Shown one piece after another: positions 44,820 to 54,024 of a stretch of 64,000 nt of DNA. The DNA lies in assembly GCF_029836165.1 (NCBI RefSeq), contig NZ_JAOEBG010000007.1, positions 186,001-250,000 on the forward strand, read 5' to 3'. Positions within the stretch are counted from its first letter, which is position 1. Every line of letters begins with the position of its first letter. The notes beneath the pieces are model-generated. The model saw nothing but the letters and a program-made list of their open reading frames with translations. It did not search any database and was not told where the DNA came from. Origin of the DNA: Pseudomonas sp. GD04091 (GTDB taxonomy: Bacteria; Pseudomonadota; Gammaproteobacteria; Pseudomonadales; Pseudomonadaceae). A program made the position numbers and the translations under genes.

Positions 44820-44859
44820 TGTTACCGCAATGTTACGGCGTGGGTGTTACTGGCGTTAC
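44820..44859. repeat. Cluster of four (T/C)GTTAC half-sites in the folK-panB gap
   Basis: TGTTAC at 44820, 44831 and 44845 and CGTTAC at 44854, all in one orientation, with start spacings of 11, 14 and 9 bp. The same hexamer forms the CbrB-type site upstream of crcZ. No sigma-54 promoter was found next to it. The rest of the 250-bp gap shows nothing else. Confidence 0.5.
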
Positions 44860-44879
44860 CGCCGTCTGGAACGCCCGGA

Positions 44880-45359
44880 TTACAGGCGTTCCAGGCCGAC
44901 GAACGGGCAGTCCTGGAGCAATTGCGCCAGGGGGCGGCCGTCGGCGAGGCGGAAATCGGCGGGGACCAGTTCGGCGAGCGGGTAGAGCACGAACGGGCGG
45001 GCGTGCATATGGTAATGCGGCACTTGCAGGCGCGGCTCGTCGATGACCCGGTCACCGAACAGCAGCACGTCGAGGTCGAGGGTGCGCGGGCCCCAGCGTT
45101 CCTTGCGCACACGGCCCTGGTCGTTCTCGATGGCTTGCAGGGCGTCGAGCAGCTCCAGCGGGGCCAGCGCCGTGTCGATGGCCGCCACGGCATTGGTGTA
45201 GCGGGGCTGGCCAGGCAGCAACGATTCGCTGGTATACAGCGCCGAGGCCGCCGCCAGACGCGTGTCGGCGATCAGGTCCAGTGCCTGCAGGGCGCTGCGC
45301 AGCTGTGCGGCGGGCTCATCCAGGTTGCTGCCCAGGCCGATGAACGCACGGGTACTCAC
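44880..45359 (-). CDS. folK: 6-hydroxymethyl-7,8-dihydropterin pyrophosphokinase FolK
   Basis: A 159-residue enzyme that pyrophosphorylates the pterin before FolP. It has the opening FIGLGSNLDEPAAQL and the signature RWGPRTLDLDVLLFGD with the Mg-binding aspartates, then HARPFVLYPLAEL. It starts 2 bp after the pcnB stop, the usual pcnB-folK pairing. Confidence 0.97.
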   Translation of the reverse strand: MSTRAFIGLGSNLDEPAAQLRSALQALDLIADTRLAAASALYTSESLLPGQPRYTNAVAAIDTALAPLELLDALQAIENDQGRVRKERWGPRTLDLDVLLFGDRVIDEPRLQVPHYHMHARPFVLYPLAELVPADFRLADGRPLAQLLQDCPFVGLERL

Positions 45360-45361
45360 GT

Positions 45362-46756
45362 TCAGTCCCAGGCCTGCTCGTCGTCACGCTTGCGCTTGCT
45401 GCCACTGCGCTTGCGCTTGCGTGGACCGGCACCCGTGCTGGCCCCGTCATCGCGGCTACCCAGCTCGCGGATCATGTCGCGGCGCTGGCTGTCGTTGGCC
45501 TCTTGATAATCGGTCCACCACTCGCCCAGCCCCTCGGTTTCCTCGCCGGCGCTTTCACGCAGCAGCAGGAAGTCGTAGCCGGCGCGGAAGCGCGGGTTGT
45601 CCAGCAGCATGTCGGCGCGCTTGCCGCTACGGCGTGGCAGGCGCTCCTGCATGTCCCAGATCTCGCGGATCGGCAGGGTGAAACGCTTCGGGATCGCGAT
45701 GCGCTGGCACTGCTCGGCGATCAGGTCGTGGGCCGCGCCATTCATGGCCGGGATCGGCGGCACGCCCTGGCTCTGCAGGTATAGCGCACGGCCCGGCAGG
45801 GCTGGCCAGAGCAGGGCGGCGAAGAGGAAGGCTGGCGTTACCGGCTTGCCCTGCTTGACGCGCAGGTCGGTGTTGGCCAGGGCCTGGCTGATCAGGGTGT
45901 GGGTGTAGGTCGGGCGCTCTTCGAGTGCGTGGCTGCTGGCCGGGAACAGGGGCTCGAACAGCTCCAGGTCGACCAGCATTTCGAAGGTGATCGCACCCTG
46001 GCCGTTGAGGAACAGCTTGAGGCTTTCCTCGAACAGGCGCGCAGGCGGAATGTCGCGCAGCATGGGCGCCAGCTCGCGGATCGGCTGCACGGTGTGCTTT
46101 TCGATACCGAAGTTGAGCTTGGCGGCGAAGCGCACGGCGCGCAGCATGCGCACCGGGTCTTCCTGGTAGCGGTGGGTCGGGTCGCCGATCAGGCGCAGCA
46201 ACCGGTTGCGGATGTCGTGGACACCGTTGGCGTAATCGAGAATGCGCTCGCTGACCGGATCGTAGTACAGGGCATTGATGGTGAAGTCGCGACGTTGCGC
46301 GTCTTCCTCCAGGGTGCCGTACACGTTGTCGCGCAGGATGCGGCCGCTGGCATTGTGCGACGAGCGGTGGCTGTCGGCCTGGTCTTCGTCCGAATGCGGT
46401 GCGCGGAAAGTGGCGACTTCGATGATGTCACGGCCGAAATGCACGTGGACCAGCTTGAAGCGCCGGCCGATGATGCGAGCATTGCGGAACTCGGCGCGCA
46501 CCTGTTCGGGCGTGGCGCTGGTGGCGACGTCGAAGTCCTTGGGCGTGATGCCCAGCAGCAGGTCGCGCACGCAACCACCGACCAGGTAGGCCTGGTAACC
46601 GGCCGCCTGCAGGCGTTCGACGATGCTTACCGCATGGCGACTGAACTGACTGCGTTGCAGCGAGTGCTGGCTCTTGTTGATCACTTCAGGCGTGGTGCGC
46701 CTGTGGTGCTGGCCACGAACGGGCGGGCGGAACGACTGGAACAGCTTCTTCAGCAT
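45362..46756 (-). CDS. pcnB: Poly(A) polymerase I
   Basis: A 464-residue nucleotidyltransferase that polyadenylates RNA 3' ends for decay. The head domain has YLVGGCVRDLLLG, the catalytic DFDVATSA and RRDFTINALYYD. The C-terminal tail, RKRKRSGSKRKRDD, is strongly basic and suits RNA binding. The ATG at 46756 (MLKKLFQSF) is preferred; a GTG three codons upstream is possible. It lies just downstream of crcZ, as in P. aeruginosa and P. putida. Confidence 0.96.
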   Translation of the reverse strand: MLKKLFQSFRPPVRGQHHRRTTPEVINKSQHSLQRSQFSRHAVSIVERLQAAGYQAYLVGGCVRDLLLGITPKDFDVATSATPEQVRAEFRNARIIGRRFKLVHVHFGRDIIEVATFRAPHSDEDQADSHRSSHNASGRILRDNVYGTLEEDAQRRDFTINALYYDPVSERILDYANGVHDIRNRLLRLIGDPTHRYQEDPVRMLRAVRFAAKLNFGIEKHTVQPIRELAPMLRDIPPARLFEESLKLFLNGQGAITFEMLVDLELFEPLFPASSHALEERPTYTHTLISQALANTDLRVKQGKPVTPAFLFAALLWPALPGRALYLQSQGVPPIPAMNGAAHDLIAEQCQRIAIPKRFTLPIREIWDMQERLPRRSGKRADMLLDNPRFRAGYDFLLLRESAGEETEGLGEWWTDYQEANDSQRRDMIRELGSRDDGASTGAGPRKRKRSGSKRKRDDEQAWD

Positions 46757-46878
46757 GGGATGCACTGTTTGAAGGAATGATCGGCCAAGGATAGGAGAAT
46801 GGCCGCATGATGGGCGGGGATTCTAGCATTTACTGGGGGAATGGTGTAGGCGGTGTGCCAAGAGGTGGTCGGAGCGCC

Positions 46879-47252
46879 AGAAACGACATGGGGAGCCGAA
46901 GCTCCCCATCAAGTCGTTGCGTGCTCTTATTGTTTTTCTGCTGGGCTTTTTGTTTTTGTTGAGCGCCCTGTCCACAAATCTCGAAGCTTGTGGACGACCC
47001 CCAAACCGGGGGTAAAGAGCAAACGGATTGCTTTGGTCGCCGAGATGATGCTGATCTTTCGATCCAATCAGTTCAGGTGCTGCTTTTGAGTGCAGTTTTT
47101 GTTGTTCTCTGTCTGATCGTGGGGCAAGCCCCAAACACAACTCCTCTCCAAAAGAATCAGTTAGCTGCGCCTCCGCCGTCTTGTTCTTGTTATGCGTGAG
47201 CCGTTTCGTCTTGTTCTTATTCTGAGTTGCAGTGCTTGTTATTGTTCTTGTA
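46879..47252 (-). ncRNA. crcZ: CrcZ small RNA, Hfq/Crc-titrating
   Basis: An RNA of about 374 nt in the cbrB-pcnB gap, the known crcZ position. Read on the minus strand it contains six A-rich AAnAAnAA-type motifs, at 47235-47251, 47210-47223, 47180-47194, 47094-47109, 46947-46962 and 46926-46939 (for example CATAACAAGAACAAG). In pseudomonads these sequester the Hfq/Crc complex and so lift catabolite repression of target mRNAs. A sigma-54 promoter is visible upstream, a CbrB-type site lies beyond it, and a hairpin (46883-46918) forms the 3' end. The region is less GC-rich than its surroundings. The exact ends are inferred. Confidence 0.93.
46883..46918 (-). terminator. 3' hairpin of crcZ
   Basis: On the minus strand: ACGAC-TTG-ATGGGGAGC-TTCG-GCTCCCCAT-GTCGT followed by TTC. 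A strong stem with a stable TTCG loop but a short U tract. Confidence 0.8.
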
Positions 47253-47261
47253 CTGAACATA

Positions 47262-47279
47262 TAGCAGGTGCCGTGCCAA
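47262..47279 (-). promoter_or_regulatory. Sigma-54 promoter of crcZ
   Basis: On the minus strand: TTGGCACGGCACCTGCTA. The -24 GG (47276-47277) and -12 GC (47264-47265) are exactly 10 nt apart, matching TGGCAC-N5-TTGCW closely. CbrB, encoded upstream, is a sigma-54 activator. Confidence 0.9.
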
Positions 47280-47353
47280 CTTTTGAAAAGCCAGTAAAAC
47301 CGGGGCTTTCGTCGATTCTGGCAGGATCGGGAGGCGGGCAAATGTAGAAATTT

Positions 47354-47427
47354 CGTTACCGTACGCCTCGGGGGATGTTACGGCTGACAGGTTGGGTAAC
47401 AGATTTTTGCGGGAACTGATGTGTTAC
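47354..47427. promoter_or_regulatory. CbrB upstream activating sites
   Basis: A full inverted site, TGTTAC (47376-47381)-N14-GTAACA (47396-47401), is flanked by half-sites CGTTAC (47354-47359) and TGTTAC (47422-47427). They lie 80-150 bp upstream of the crcZ -24 element, the expected place for an enhancer-binding protein. The spacing agrees with what I recall of published CbrB sites. Confidence 0.8.
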
Positions 47428-47438
47428 CGCCCAAACGC

Positions 47439-47482
47439 ATCGCGGGCGATGCGGCGACCCACAAGCCCGCATCGCCCGCGAT
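47439..47482 (-). terminator. Hairpin ending the cbrB transcript
   Basis: A perfect 16-bp stem, ATCGCGGGCGATGCGG/CCGCATCGCCCGCGAT, with a 12-nt loop, 15 bp past the cbrB stop. It separates cbrAB from crcZ. No strong U tract. Confidence 0.7.
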
Positions 47483-47496
47483 TTGTCTGCGCTGAA

Positions 47497-48936
47497 TCAG
47501 TTGTCGCTGGTGGCGTTGCTCTTGCGTCGCGGGATGCCCAGGCGCTGGCGGCGTTCCCACAGGCACTTGCGGCTCACGCCCAGCTTGCGTGCCAGCTCGG
47601 TCTCGGTCATGTGGTCCTGATGTTCGAGCACGAAGTGCTGGAAGTAGTCTTCCAGCGACAGATCCTCGGTCGGCTCGTGGCTGGCGTTGTTGGCGCTGGC
47701 CAGTGTCGGCAGGTTGTCGAGAACGTCGTCGTCCAGATCGCTTAGCTCGATGTCGATCCCCAGCAGGTCGGCGGAAATCTCCGCGCTCTCGCTGAGAATC
47801 ACCGCACGCTCCACGGCGTTTTCCAGCTCACGCACGTTACCCGGCCAGCTGTAGTGACGGATGGCCTGCTCGGCCTCATGGGAGAAATGCAGGTCGTCGC
47901 GGCCGATGCGTGCGCTCTGGCGGGCCAGGAAGGCGTTGGCGATTTCGTTGACGTCGCTGCCACGCTCGCGCAGGGCTGGCAGTTTGAGGGCGATCACATG
48001 CAGGCGGTAATAGAGGTCTTCCCGGAACTGGCCGGACTTGGCCAGGTTCTTCAGGTCGCGGTGGGTCGCGGCGATCAGGCGCACGTCGACTTTCTGCGAC
48101 TGCACCGAGCCGACCCGGCGGATCTCGCCTTCCTGCAGCACGCGCAACAACCGGGCCTGGGCTTCCAGCGGCAGCTCGCCGATTTCGTCGAGGAACAAGG
48201 TACCGCCATCGGCCGCTTCGACCAGGCCGGCGCGGCCGGCGCTGGCGCCGGTGAACGCGCCCTTCTCATGGCCGAACAGCTCGGACTCGATCAGGGTTTC
48301 CGGGATCGCCGCGCAGTTCACCGAGATCATCGGAGCCTTGGCACGGCGCGACAGGTTGTGCAGGGCACGGGCGACCAGCTCCTTGCCGGTGCCCGACTCG
48401 CCCTGGATCAGCACATTGGAGTCGGTGGGGGCGACCTTGCGGATCTTCACGAACAAGTCCTGCATGGGGGCGCAGGAACCGATGATGCCGATCTCGCCAT
48501 TGGCCGGAGCGGGGCTGGCCTTCTCGCCATTGGTCCTGCCGTTGCTCGCCCGCGATTCGGCGGCAGGCGCCACGGCCGGAGCGTTCTGTCGGTCGCGCAG
48601 GATCCGGGCGACGGCCTGCAGCATCTCGTCGTGGTCGAACGGCTTGGCGATGTAGTCCACCGCGCCCATCTTCATCGAGTCCACCGCCGAGCGCAGGCTG
48701 GCGTAGCTGGTCATGATCAGCACCGGGGTACCCTGGCCGAGCTTGATCAGCTCGGTGCCTGGCGCGCCCGGCAGGCGCAGGTCGCTGACGATCAGGTCGA
48801 AGGTGGCAATGCTGAAGCGTTCCTGGGCTTCCTGCACCGAGCCGGCTTCGCTGACCTGGTACTGGTTTCGTTCGAGCAGGCGGCGCAAGGCCGAACGGAT
48901 GATGGTTTCGTCTTCGACGATCAGAATGTGCGGCAT
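47497..48936 (-). CDS. cbrB: Sigma-54-dependent response regulator CbrB
   Basis: A 479-residue NtrC-family regulator. The receiver domain (1-120) has phospho-acceptor Asp52 in [11 protein letters not shown] linker (about 120-150) is rich in Ala and Asn. The AAA+ domain has Walker A GESGTGKE, the sigma-54 contact GAFTGA, and Walker [14 protein letters not shown] Fis-type HTH ends the protein ([25 protein letters not shown]). With CbrA it controls use of amino acids and poor carbon sources, chiefly by activating crcZ, whose promoter lies immediately downstream. Confidence 0.98.
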   Translation of the reverse strand: MPHILIVEDETIIRSALRRLLERNQYQVSEAGSVQEAQERFSIATFDLIVSDLRLPGAPGTELIKLGQGTPVLIMTSYASLRSAVDSMKMGAVDYIAKPFDHDEMLQAVARILRDRQNAPAVAPAAESRASNGRTNGEKASPAPANGEIGIIGSCAPMQDLFVKIRKVAPTDSNVLIQGESGTGKELVARALHNLSRRAKAPMISVNCAAIPETLIESELFGHEKGAFTGASAGRAGLVEAADGGTLFLDEIGELPLEAQARLLRVLQEGEIRRVGSVQSQKVDVRLIAATHRDLKNLAKSGQFREDLYYRLHVIALKLPALRERGSDVNEIANAFLARQSARIGRDDLHFSHEAEQAIRHYSWPGNVRELENAVERAVILSESAEISADLLGIDIELSDLDDDVLDNLPTLASANNASHEPTEDLSLEDYFQHFVLEHQDHMTETELARKLGVSRKCLWERRQRLGIPRRKSNATSDN

Positions 48937-48940
48937 TGAT

Positions 48941-51916
48941 TCAATTCTCTCGACGGTCTCGAATTTCAGGGGACGTCGCTACGACATGCCGGGGCAGGGT
49001 CACGCGGATCCGGGTACCACGTTGGCGCTCGATGTCGGCCGGGCTGTCGATGGTGATTTGCCCATAATGCTCTTCCACGATGGAATAGACCAGAGCGAGC
49101 CCCAGTCCGGTGCCTTCGCCCGGGTCCTTGGTGGTGAAGAAGGGTTCGAAGAGGCGGTCCATGATGCTTTTCGGGATGCCTGTGCCTTCGTCCTCGACGA
49201 TCAGGTCGACCGTGTGTTCGTTCACTTCGCTGCGCACGCGCACGGCGCTGCCGGGAGGCGAAGCGTCGCGGGCGTTGGAAAGCAGGTTGATCAGCACCTG
49301 GGCCAGGCGCTGGGGGTCGCCCTCGGCCCAGTGTTCCGGGTCGCAGAGGTTGAAGAACTGTACTTCGAAATTGCGCCGGTTCAACGCCAGCAGACCAATG
49401 GCGTCCTGCGCGACTTCCGCCAGGCACACCGGCTCTTCGCTGTTCTGCTGGCTGCCGCCGGCATGGGCGAAGCTCATCAGCGACTGGACGATGCGCGACA
49501 CGCGCTTGGTCTGTTCGAGGATCTGGCTGGACAGTTCGATGATCTCGCCGTCGCCCTCGCGTTCTTCGCGCAGGTTCTGCGCCAGACAGGCGATCCCGGT
49601 GATCGGGTTGCCGATCTCGTGGGCCACGCCGGCGGCCAGGCGGCCGATGCTGGCCAGGCGCTCGGAATGCACCAGCTTGTCTTCCAGGGCCTGGGTCTCG
49701 GTGAGGTCCTCGACCAGCAGCACCAGGCCGCTGTTGCCCGGTGCCAGCGGCTCGTCGATGGCCGCTTTGTGCAGGTTCAACCAGCGCGGCTGGCCGTCCA
49801 GGACCAGGCGCTGCTTGTGCAGGTGCTCATCGGGCACGTTGATGAAGCCCTGCAGCAGGCCGCGCCAGGGCTCGGCGATGGTCACCAGGCGCGAGCCCAC
49901 CACATGCTTGGCGGCGATGCCGGTGAGTTCTTCCATGGCCTTGTTCCACATCAGGATTTCCTGGTCCTTGGCCAGCGAGCAGACGCCCATGGGCAGTTCC
50001 TGCAGAGTCTGGCGGTGGTAGCGGCGCAGGGCGTCGAGTTCGGCGGCCAGGCCGGTCAGACGCGAGTGATAGTCCTCGAGGCGGCTTTCGATGAAGTGGA
50101 TGTCCTCGGTGACATAGTTCTCGTTGCCGGACTTGTAGGGCAGGAACGTCTCGACCATGTCCTGGGCCACGCTCGGGCCCATCAGCCCGGACAGGTTGGC
50201 CTCGATGCGGTCGCGCAGGCGGCGCAAGGCGTAAGGGCGACGCTCGTCGAAGGGCAGGTACAGGTCGCGCAGGGCTTGCTCGACCTCTTTCTGCGCGGCC
50301 TTGGCACCCAGCGGCTTGGCCAGCTGGGTGGCGAACTCCTGGGGCGAGGCGGCATGCAGTTCACGGCGCTGCGGGCGACGCACGTTGTCCACCGCGCAGG
50401 CCTCGGCGGCGCTGACTTCTTCGCTGCTGGCGTTGGTGAACAGCGAGATCAGGGTGAACAGCAGGACGTTGGCCGCCAGCGAAGCGATGGCCGCCATGTG
50501 CCAGCTGGTGTCGTCCAGCACGTAGATCATGTTCAGCAGCGGGATATAGAAGCCCTGCAGGTTGCCCAGCAGCGGCAGCAACATGGTTACCATCCACACC
50601 AGCGTCCCGGCCAGCAGGCCGGCGATGAAGCCGCGGCGGTTGGCGGTCGGCCAGTACAGCACCGAGAGCACACCGGGAAGGAACTGCAGGGTGGCGACGA
50701 AGGCGACGATGCCCAGGTTGGCCAGGCTCTGGTGACTGCTCTGGGTCAGGTAGAAGACGAAGCCGGCGGTGATGATGGCGACGATCAGCGCGCGACGGGT
50801 CCATTTCAGCCAGCGGTAGATGTTGCCTTCGGCCGGAGGCTGGTACAGCGGCAGGACCAGGTGGTTCAGGGCCATGCCCGACAGCGCCAGGGTGGTGACG
50901 ATGATCAGCCCGCTGGCGGCCGACAGCCCGCCGACATAGGCCAGCAGCGCCAGGGCTTCGTTGTTGGCGGCGATCCCCAGGCCCAGGGTGAAGTACTCGG
51001 GGTTGGTGCTGGCGCCCAGGCGCAGGCCGGCCCACAGCACCAGCGGCACGGCCAGGCTCATCAGCAGCAGGAACAGCGGCAGGCCCCAGCTGGCGCTGAC
51101 CAGCGCGCGTGGGCTGAGGTTCTCGGTGAAGGCCATGTGGTACATGTGCGGCATCACGATCGCCGAGGCGAAGAACACCAGCAGCAGGGTGCGCCATGGG
51201 CCTTCCTGCAGCGGGGTGTGCAGCGCCGCGAGTGCGGTCTGGTTCTGCAGCAGCCAGACTTCCAGCCCGTGGGGGCCACCGAATACGCCGTACAGCGCAT
51301 ACAGGCCGATACCGCCCAGCGCCACCAGCTTGATCACCGACTCGAAGGCGATGGCGAACACCAGCCCTTCGTGCTTCTCGCGGGTGGCGATATGCCGCGA
51401 GCCGAAGAAGATGGTGAAGAGGATGATCAGCGCACAGAAGGCGAAGGCCACTCGGGCCTTGACCGGTTCGCCGGTCAGGATGCTGATGGAGTCGGCCACC
51501 GCCTGGATCTGCAGGGCCAGCAAGGGCAGCACGCCGATCAGCATGATCACCGTGGTCAACGCGCCGGCCCAGGTGCTGCGAAAGCGAAACGCCAGCAGGT
51601 CGGCCAGCGATGACAGCTGGTAGGTGCGGGTGATCTTGAGGATCGGGTAGAGCAGCACCGGCGCCAGCAGGAAGGCGCCGGACACCCCCAGGTAACAGGC
51701 AAGGAAGCCGTAGCCGTACTGGTAGGCCAACCCGACCGAGCCATAGAAGGCCCAGGCGCTGGCATAGACGCCCAGCGACAGGGTGTAGGTCAATGGGTGG
51801 CGAATGACCGAGCGCGGGATCAGCCCACGCTCGCTGATCCAGGCCACGCCGAACAGCACCAGCAGGTAGGCGGCGCTGATCAGGATCATCTGGGTCAGGC
51901 TAAAGCTCATCGGCAT
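48941..51916 (-). CDS. cbrA: Sensor histidine kinase CbrA with transporter-like N-terminus
   Basis: A 991-residue hybrid. The N-terminal half (about 1-495) is an SLC5/SSS sodium-symporter-like module with around 13 membrane helices. It is followed by a linker, a PAS domain (about 625-735, [21 protein letters not shown]), HisKA with the phospho-His in [15 protein letters not shown], and HATPase with [18 protein letters not shown]. The fusion of a transporter to a kinase is characteristic of CbrA; histidine transport has been reported for P. putida-group CbrA. The start could be 51916 or 51910. cbrB begins 4 bp after its stop. Confidence 0.97.
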   Translation of the reverse strand: MPMSFSLTQMILISAAYLLVLFGVAWISERGLIPRSVIRHPLTYTLSLGVYASAWAFYGSVGLAYQYGYGFLACYLGVSGAFLLAPVLLYPILKITRTYQLSSLADLLAFRFRSTWAGALTTVIMLIGVLPLLALQIQAVADSISILTGEPVKARVAFAFCALIILFTIFFGSRHIATREKHEGLVFAIAFESVIKLVALGGIGLYALYGVFGGPHGLEVWLLQNQTALAALHTPLQEGPWRTLLLVFFASAIVMPHMYHMAFTENLSPRALVSASWGLPLFLLLMSLAVPLVLWAGLRLGASTNPEYFTLGLGIAANNEALALLAYVGGLSAASGLIIVTTLALSGMALNHLVLPLYQPPAEGNIYRWLKWTRRALIVAIITAGFVFYLTQSSHQSLANLGIVAFVATLQFLPGVLSVLYWPTANRRGFIAGLLAGTLVWMVTMLLPLLGNLQGFYIPLLNMIYVLDDTSWHMAAIASLAANVLLFTLISLFTNASSEEVSAAEACAVDNVRRPQRRELHAASPQEFATQLAKPLGAKAAQKEVEQALRDLYLPFDERRPYALRRLRDRIEANLSGLMGPSVAQDMVETFLPYKSGNENYVTEDIHFIESRLEDYHSRLTGLAAELDALRRYHRQTLQELPMGVCSLAKDQEILMWNKAMEELTGIAAKHVVGSRLVTIAEPWRGLLQGFINVPDEHLHKQRLVLDGQPRWLNLHKAAIDEPLAPGNSGLVLLVEDLTETQALEDKLVHSERLASIGRLAAGVAHEIGNPITGIACLAQNLREEREGDGEIIELSSQILEQTKRVSRIVQSLMSFAHAGGSQQNSEEPVCLAEVAQDAIGLLALNRRNFEVQFFNLCDPEHWAEGDPQRLAQVLINLLSNARDASPPGSAVRVRSEVNEHTVDLIVEDEGTGIPKSIMDRLFEPFFTTKDPGEGTGLGLALVYSIVEEHYGQITIDSPADIERQRGTRIRVTLPRHVVATSPEIRDRREN

Positions 51917-52076
51917 CTCGTTGGCTCTGCAGGATGAAGGTGACGACGATCAGGATCAGCCAGAGCAGGTAGGGGCGGTACCAGGCACCGGTCGGTTCGA
52001 TCCACCAGTCCATGATGGCCGGGGAGAACAGGTAGATCCCCACGACCAGAAGCAGGACCAAACGATAGATGTACAT
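51900..52076 (-). CDS. cbrX: Small membrane protein CbrX, upstream of and overlapping cbrA
   Basis: A 58-residue protein with two hydrophobic segments (about 4-22, IYRLVLLLVVGIYLFSPAI, and 33-50, YRPYLLWLILIVVTFIL) and a charged end QSQRDADEL. Its stop overlaps the start of cbrA by 11-17 bp, so translation of cbrA is probably coupled to it. A small gene at this position in P. putida has been named cbrX. Overlap and length fit, but no activity is known to me. Confidence 0.82.
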   Translation of the reverse strand: MYIYRLVLLLVVGIYLFSPAIMDWWIEPTGAWYRPYLLWLILIVVTFILQSQRDADEL

Positions 52077-52233
52077 GCTGGCCTCGAGGGTTGGGCGCTG
52101 CGGGTTTGGACTTATTATTGGCGCAAATGATGGCGGCGATGCTAGCGGGAATCGGTGGTGTTCGCCAAGAGTTTGAATTTGTTGGGCTTTTGATTTTGGT
52201 GAAACGCTGGGCTTGCTGTCTTGCGCGGTCCCT

Positions 52234-52346
52234 GTAGGAGCGGCCTTGTGTCGCGATGGGGCGCGTAGCGGCCCCAGGTTTTCAGCGTTGCCGCAGGTAT
52301 TGCCGGGGCTGCTTTGCAGCCCATCGCGACACAAGGCCGCTCCTAC
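52234..52346. repeat. Large REP inverted pair (27-bp perfect arms)
   Basis: A 27-bp arm beginning GTAGGAGCGGCCTTGTGTCG (52234-52260) is perfectly inverted at 52320-52346, with a 59-nt GC-rich loop. It fills most of the 301-bp gap between gluQRS (3' end) and cbrX (5' side). The rest of the gap should hold the cbrX promoter. Confidence 0.9.
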
Positions 52347-52377
52347 AATGATCGCGTTGGCCGGTCGGACCAGGGCA

Positions 52378-53265
52378 TTAATGCAAATCAGCCTCGGGCA
52401 CCGTCATTTGCCGCGTAACATGCTCCGGCCGCCACTGCTGCCGCGCCACCGCCAGCACCTCGGCCGGGGTGGCCCCCGCCAGTGCCGGATCCGCCTGCTG
52501 CCCCAATGCCCGCAGGGCACGCAGCAACAACGGCGTCGCCTGGTCCGCCTCCAGCGGCGGCGAGCGGTACGACTTGCCCAGCTTGTGCCCGTCCGGTTGC
52601 ACGATCAATGGAATGTGCAGGTAACGCGGCTGCGAGAACCCCAACAACTCCTGCAGGTACAGCTGACGCGGCGTGTTGTCCAGCAGGTCGGCGCCGCGCA
52701 CGATATCGGTGACACCCTGCCAGGCATCGTCCAGCACCACCGCCAGCTGGTAGGCATACAGCCCGTCGCGACGCTGGATGACGAAGTCGCCCACGTCACG
52801 CCCCAGGTGCTGCTCGAACTCACCCTGGACACGATCGGTGAAGCGGTAGATCAGCTCCGGCACCCGCAAGCGGATCGCCGCGCCTTCGCGCGCGTGCCCG
52901 GCATTGCGGCAAAAGCCCGGATAGATGCCGTTGTAGCCTTCGAGCTGCTTGCGCGAGCAGGTGCAGGCATAGGCCAGGCCCATGTTGAACAGACGATCGA
53001 CAACGGCCGCATAGGCCTCGTGGCGCTGGCTCTGGAACACCACCTCGCCATCCCACTCCAGCCCGTAGCGCTCCAGGGTCTGCAGGATCGCGTCCCGGGC
53101 GCCGGGCATCTCCCGGGGCGGGTCGGTGTCTTCCATGCGCAGCAGCCAGCGGCCATTGACGGCGCGAGCGTCGAGCCAGGAGGCGAGGGCGGCGACCAGC
53201 GAGCCGAAATGCAGGAAACCGCTGGGGGTGGGGGCGAAGCGGCCGATGTAGCGGGAGTCGTTCAT
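52378..53265 (-). CDS. gluQ: Glutamyl-Q tRNA(Asp) synthetase
   Basis: A 295-residue paralogue of the glutamyl-tRNA synthetase catalytic core (GluQRS/YadB). It attaches glutamate to queuosine-34 of tRNA-Asp. It has the HIGH-like motif FAPTPSGFLHFGSLVAAL, a zinc-site region CTCSRKQLEGYNGIYPGFCR and a KMSKS-like DGHKLGKSYRS. It lacks an anticodon-binding domain, as expected for the family. The pairing with dksA is conserved in gammaproteobacteria. The start ATG is at 53265. Confidence 0.96.
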   Translation of the reverse strand: MNDSRYIGRFAPTPSGFLHFGSLVAALASWLDARAVNGRWLLRMEDTDPPREMPGARDAILQTLERYGLEWDGEVVFQSQRHEAYAAVVDRLFNMGLAYACTCSRKQLEGYNGIYPGFCRNAGHAREGAAIRLRVPELIYRFTDRVQGEFEQHLGRDVGDFVIQRRDGLYAYQLAVVLDDAWQGVTDIVRGADLLDNTPRQLYLQELLGFSQPRYLHIPLIVQPDGHKLGKSYRSPPLEADQATPLLLRALRALGQQADPALAGATPAEVLAVARQQWRPEHVTRQMTVPEADLH

Positions 53266-53288
53266 GGATTGCACAGCTATATAAATGA

Positions 53289-53351
53289 AGACGGGGCGTA
53301 CCAGTCGTAGGTAGCGGGCAAGCCCGCTACCACAACCGATACGCCCCGTCT
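53289..53351. repeat. Nested inverted repeat between dksA and gluQ
   Basis: Outer arms AGACGGGGCGTA/TACGCCCCGTCT (53289-53300 and 53340-53351) enclose an inner REP-like hairpin GGTAGCGGGC-AA-GCCCGCTACC (53310-53331). It looks like a terminator stem for dksA whose loop carries a REP core. Confidence 0.8.
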
Positions 53352-53365
53352 CCGAGGGTCCGGGG

Positions 53366-53812
53366 TCAGCCTTTACCGACAGTCTTTTCCTTCTTCTCTG
53401 CAATTTCCTTGCAGTCGAAGCACAGGTCCGCAGTGGGGCGGGCTTCCAGGCGACGCAGACCGATCTCGATGCCGCAGGAGTCGCACCAGCCGTATTCTTC
53501 GTCCTGAATTTTCTGCAGGGTCTTGTCGATTTTCTTGATCAGCTTGCGCTCGCGATCGCGGTTGCGCAGCTCCAGGGCGAACTCTTCTTCCTGGCTGGCG
53601 CGGTCGGCCGGGTCCGGGAAGTTGGCTGCTTCGTCCTTCATGTGCGTCACGGTCTGGTCTACGCTCGTCATCAACTCAAGCTTCCACGCCCCCAGAAGCT
53701 TGGTGAAGTGCTTGCGCATGGGCTCGCCCATGTACTCCTCGCCCTTGGTTTCTTTATAGGGCTCTACACCGTACATGGTCTGACCGGCTTTTTGCTTTTC
53801 TACGGTGGACAT
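53366..53812 (-). CDS. dksA: RNA polymerase-binding transcription factor DksA
   Basis: A 148-residue secondary-channel factor that acts with ppGpp in the stringent response. The coiled coil carries the tip motif DPADRAS, and the C-terminal zinc finger is C-x2-C-x17-C-x2-C (CDSC and CFDC). The ATG at 53812 gives the conserved MSTVEKQKAG start. It is divergent from an aminotransferase gene across about 210 bp and is upstream of gluQ, as in E. coli. Confidence 0.98.
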   Translation of the reverse strand: MSTVEKQKAGQTMYGVEPYKETKGEEYMGEPMRKHFTKLLGAWKLELMTSVDQTVTHMKDEAANFPDPADRASQEEEFALELRNRDRERKLIKKIDKTLQKIQDEEYGWCDSCGIEIGLRRLEARPTADLCFDCKEIAEKKEKTVGKG

Positions 53813-54024
53813 GAATAGACCGCCTCTCACTCATCTGATCCAATGCGCAGGCTGCTTCCAGCTCCGGCGACCGCCGGCCCTGCGACTGCGAGCCGCCGAA
53901 CTTACCAGATAGATACGGGGTGCGCTACCCCGCCCTATGCCTGCTATTGACCGCCGACAGGGCGCTACGTTCGCTGGCGCGCACAGGTAGAATCACCAGT
54001 TTAGACCCAATTGAGAGAAGGCCC

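Noticed and set aside
46823..47341. A 172-codon minus-strand frame over the pcnB-cbrB gap
   Set aside because: It coincides with crcZ, its Asn/Lys runs come from the CA motifs, and it starts before the sigma-54 promoter. It is better explained as the sRNA.
48713..51613. A 966-codon plus-strand frame opposite cbrA
   Set aside because: Gln/His/Gly/Asp-rich shadow translation typical of high-GC antisense; cbrA on the other strand is full length with all domains.
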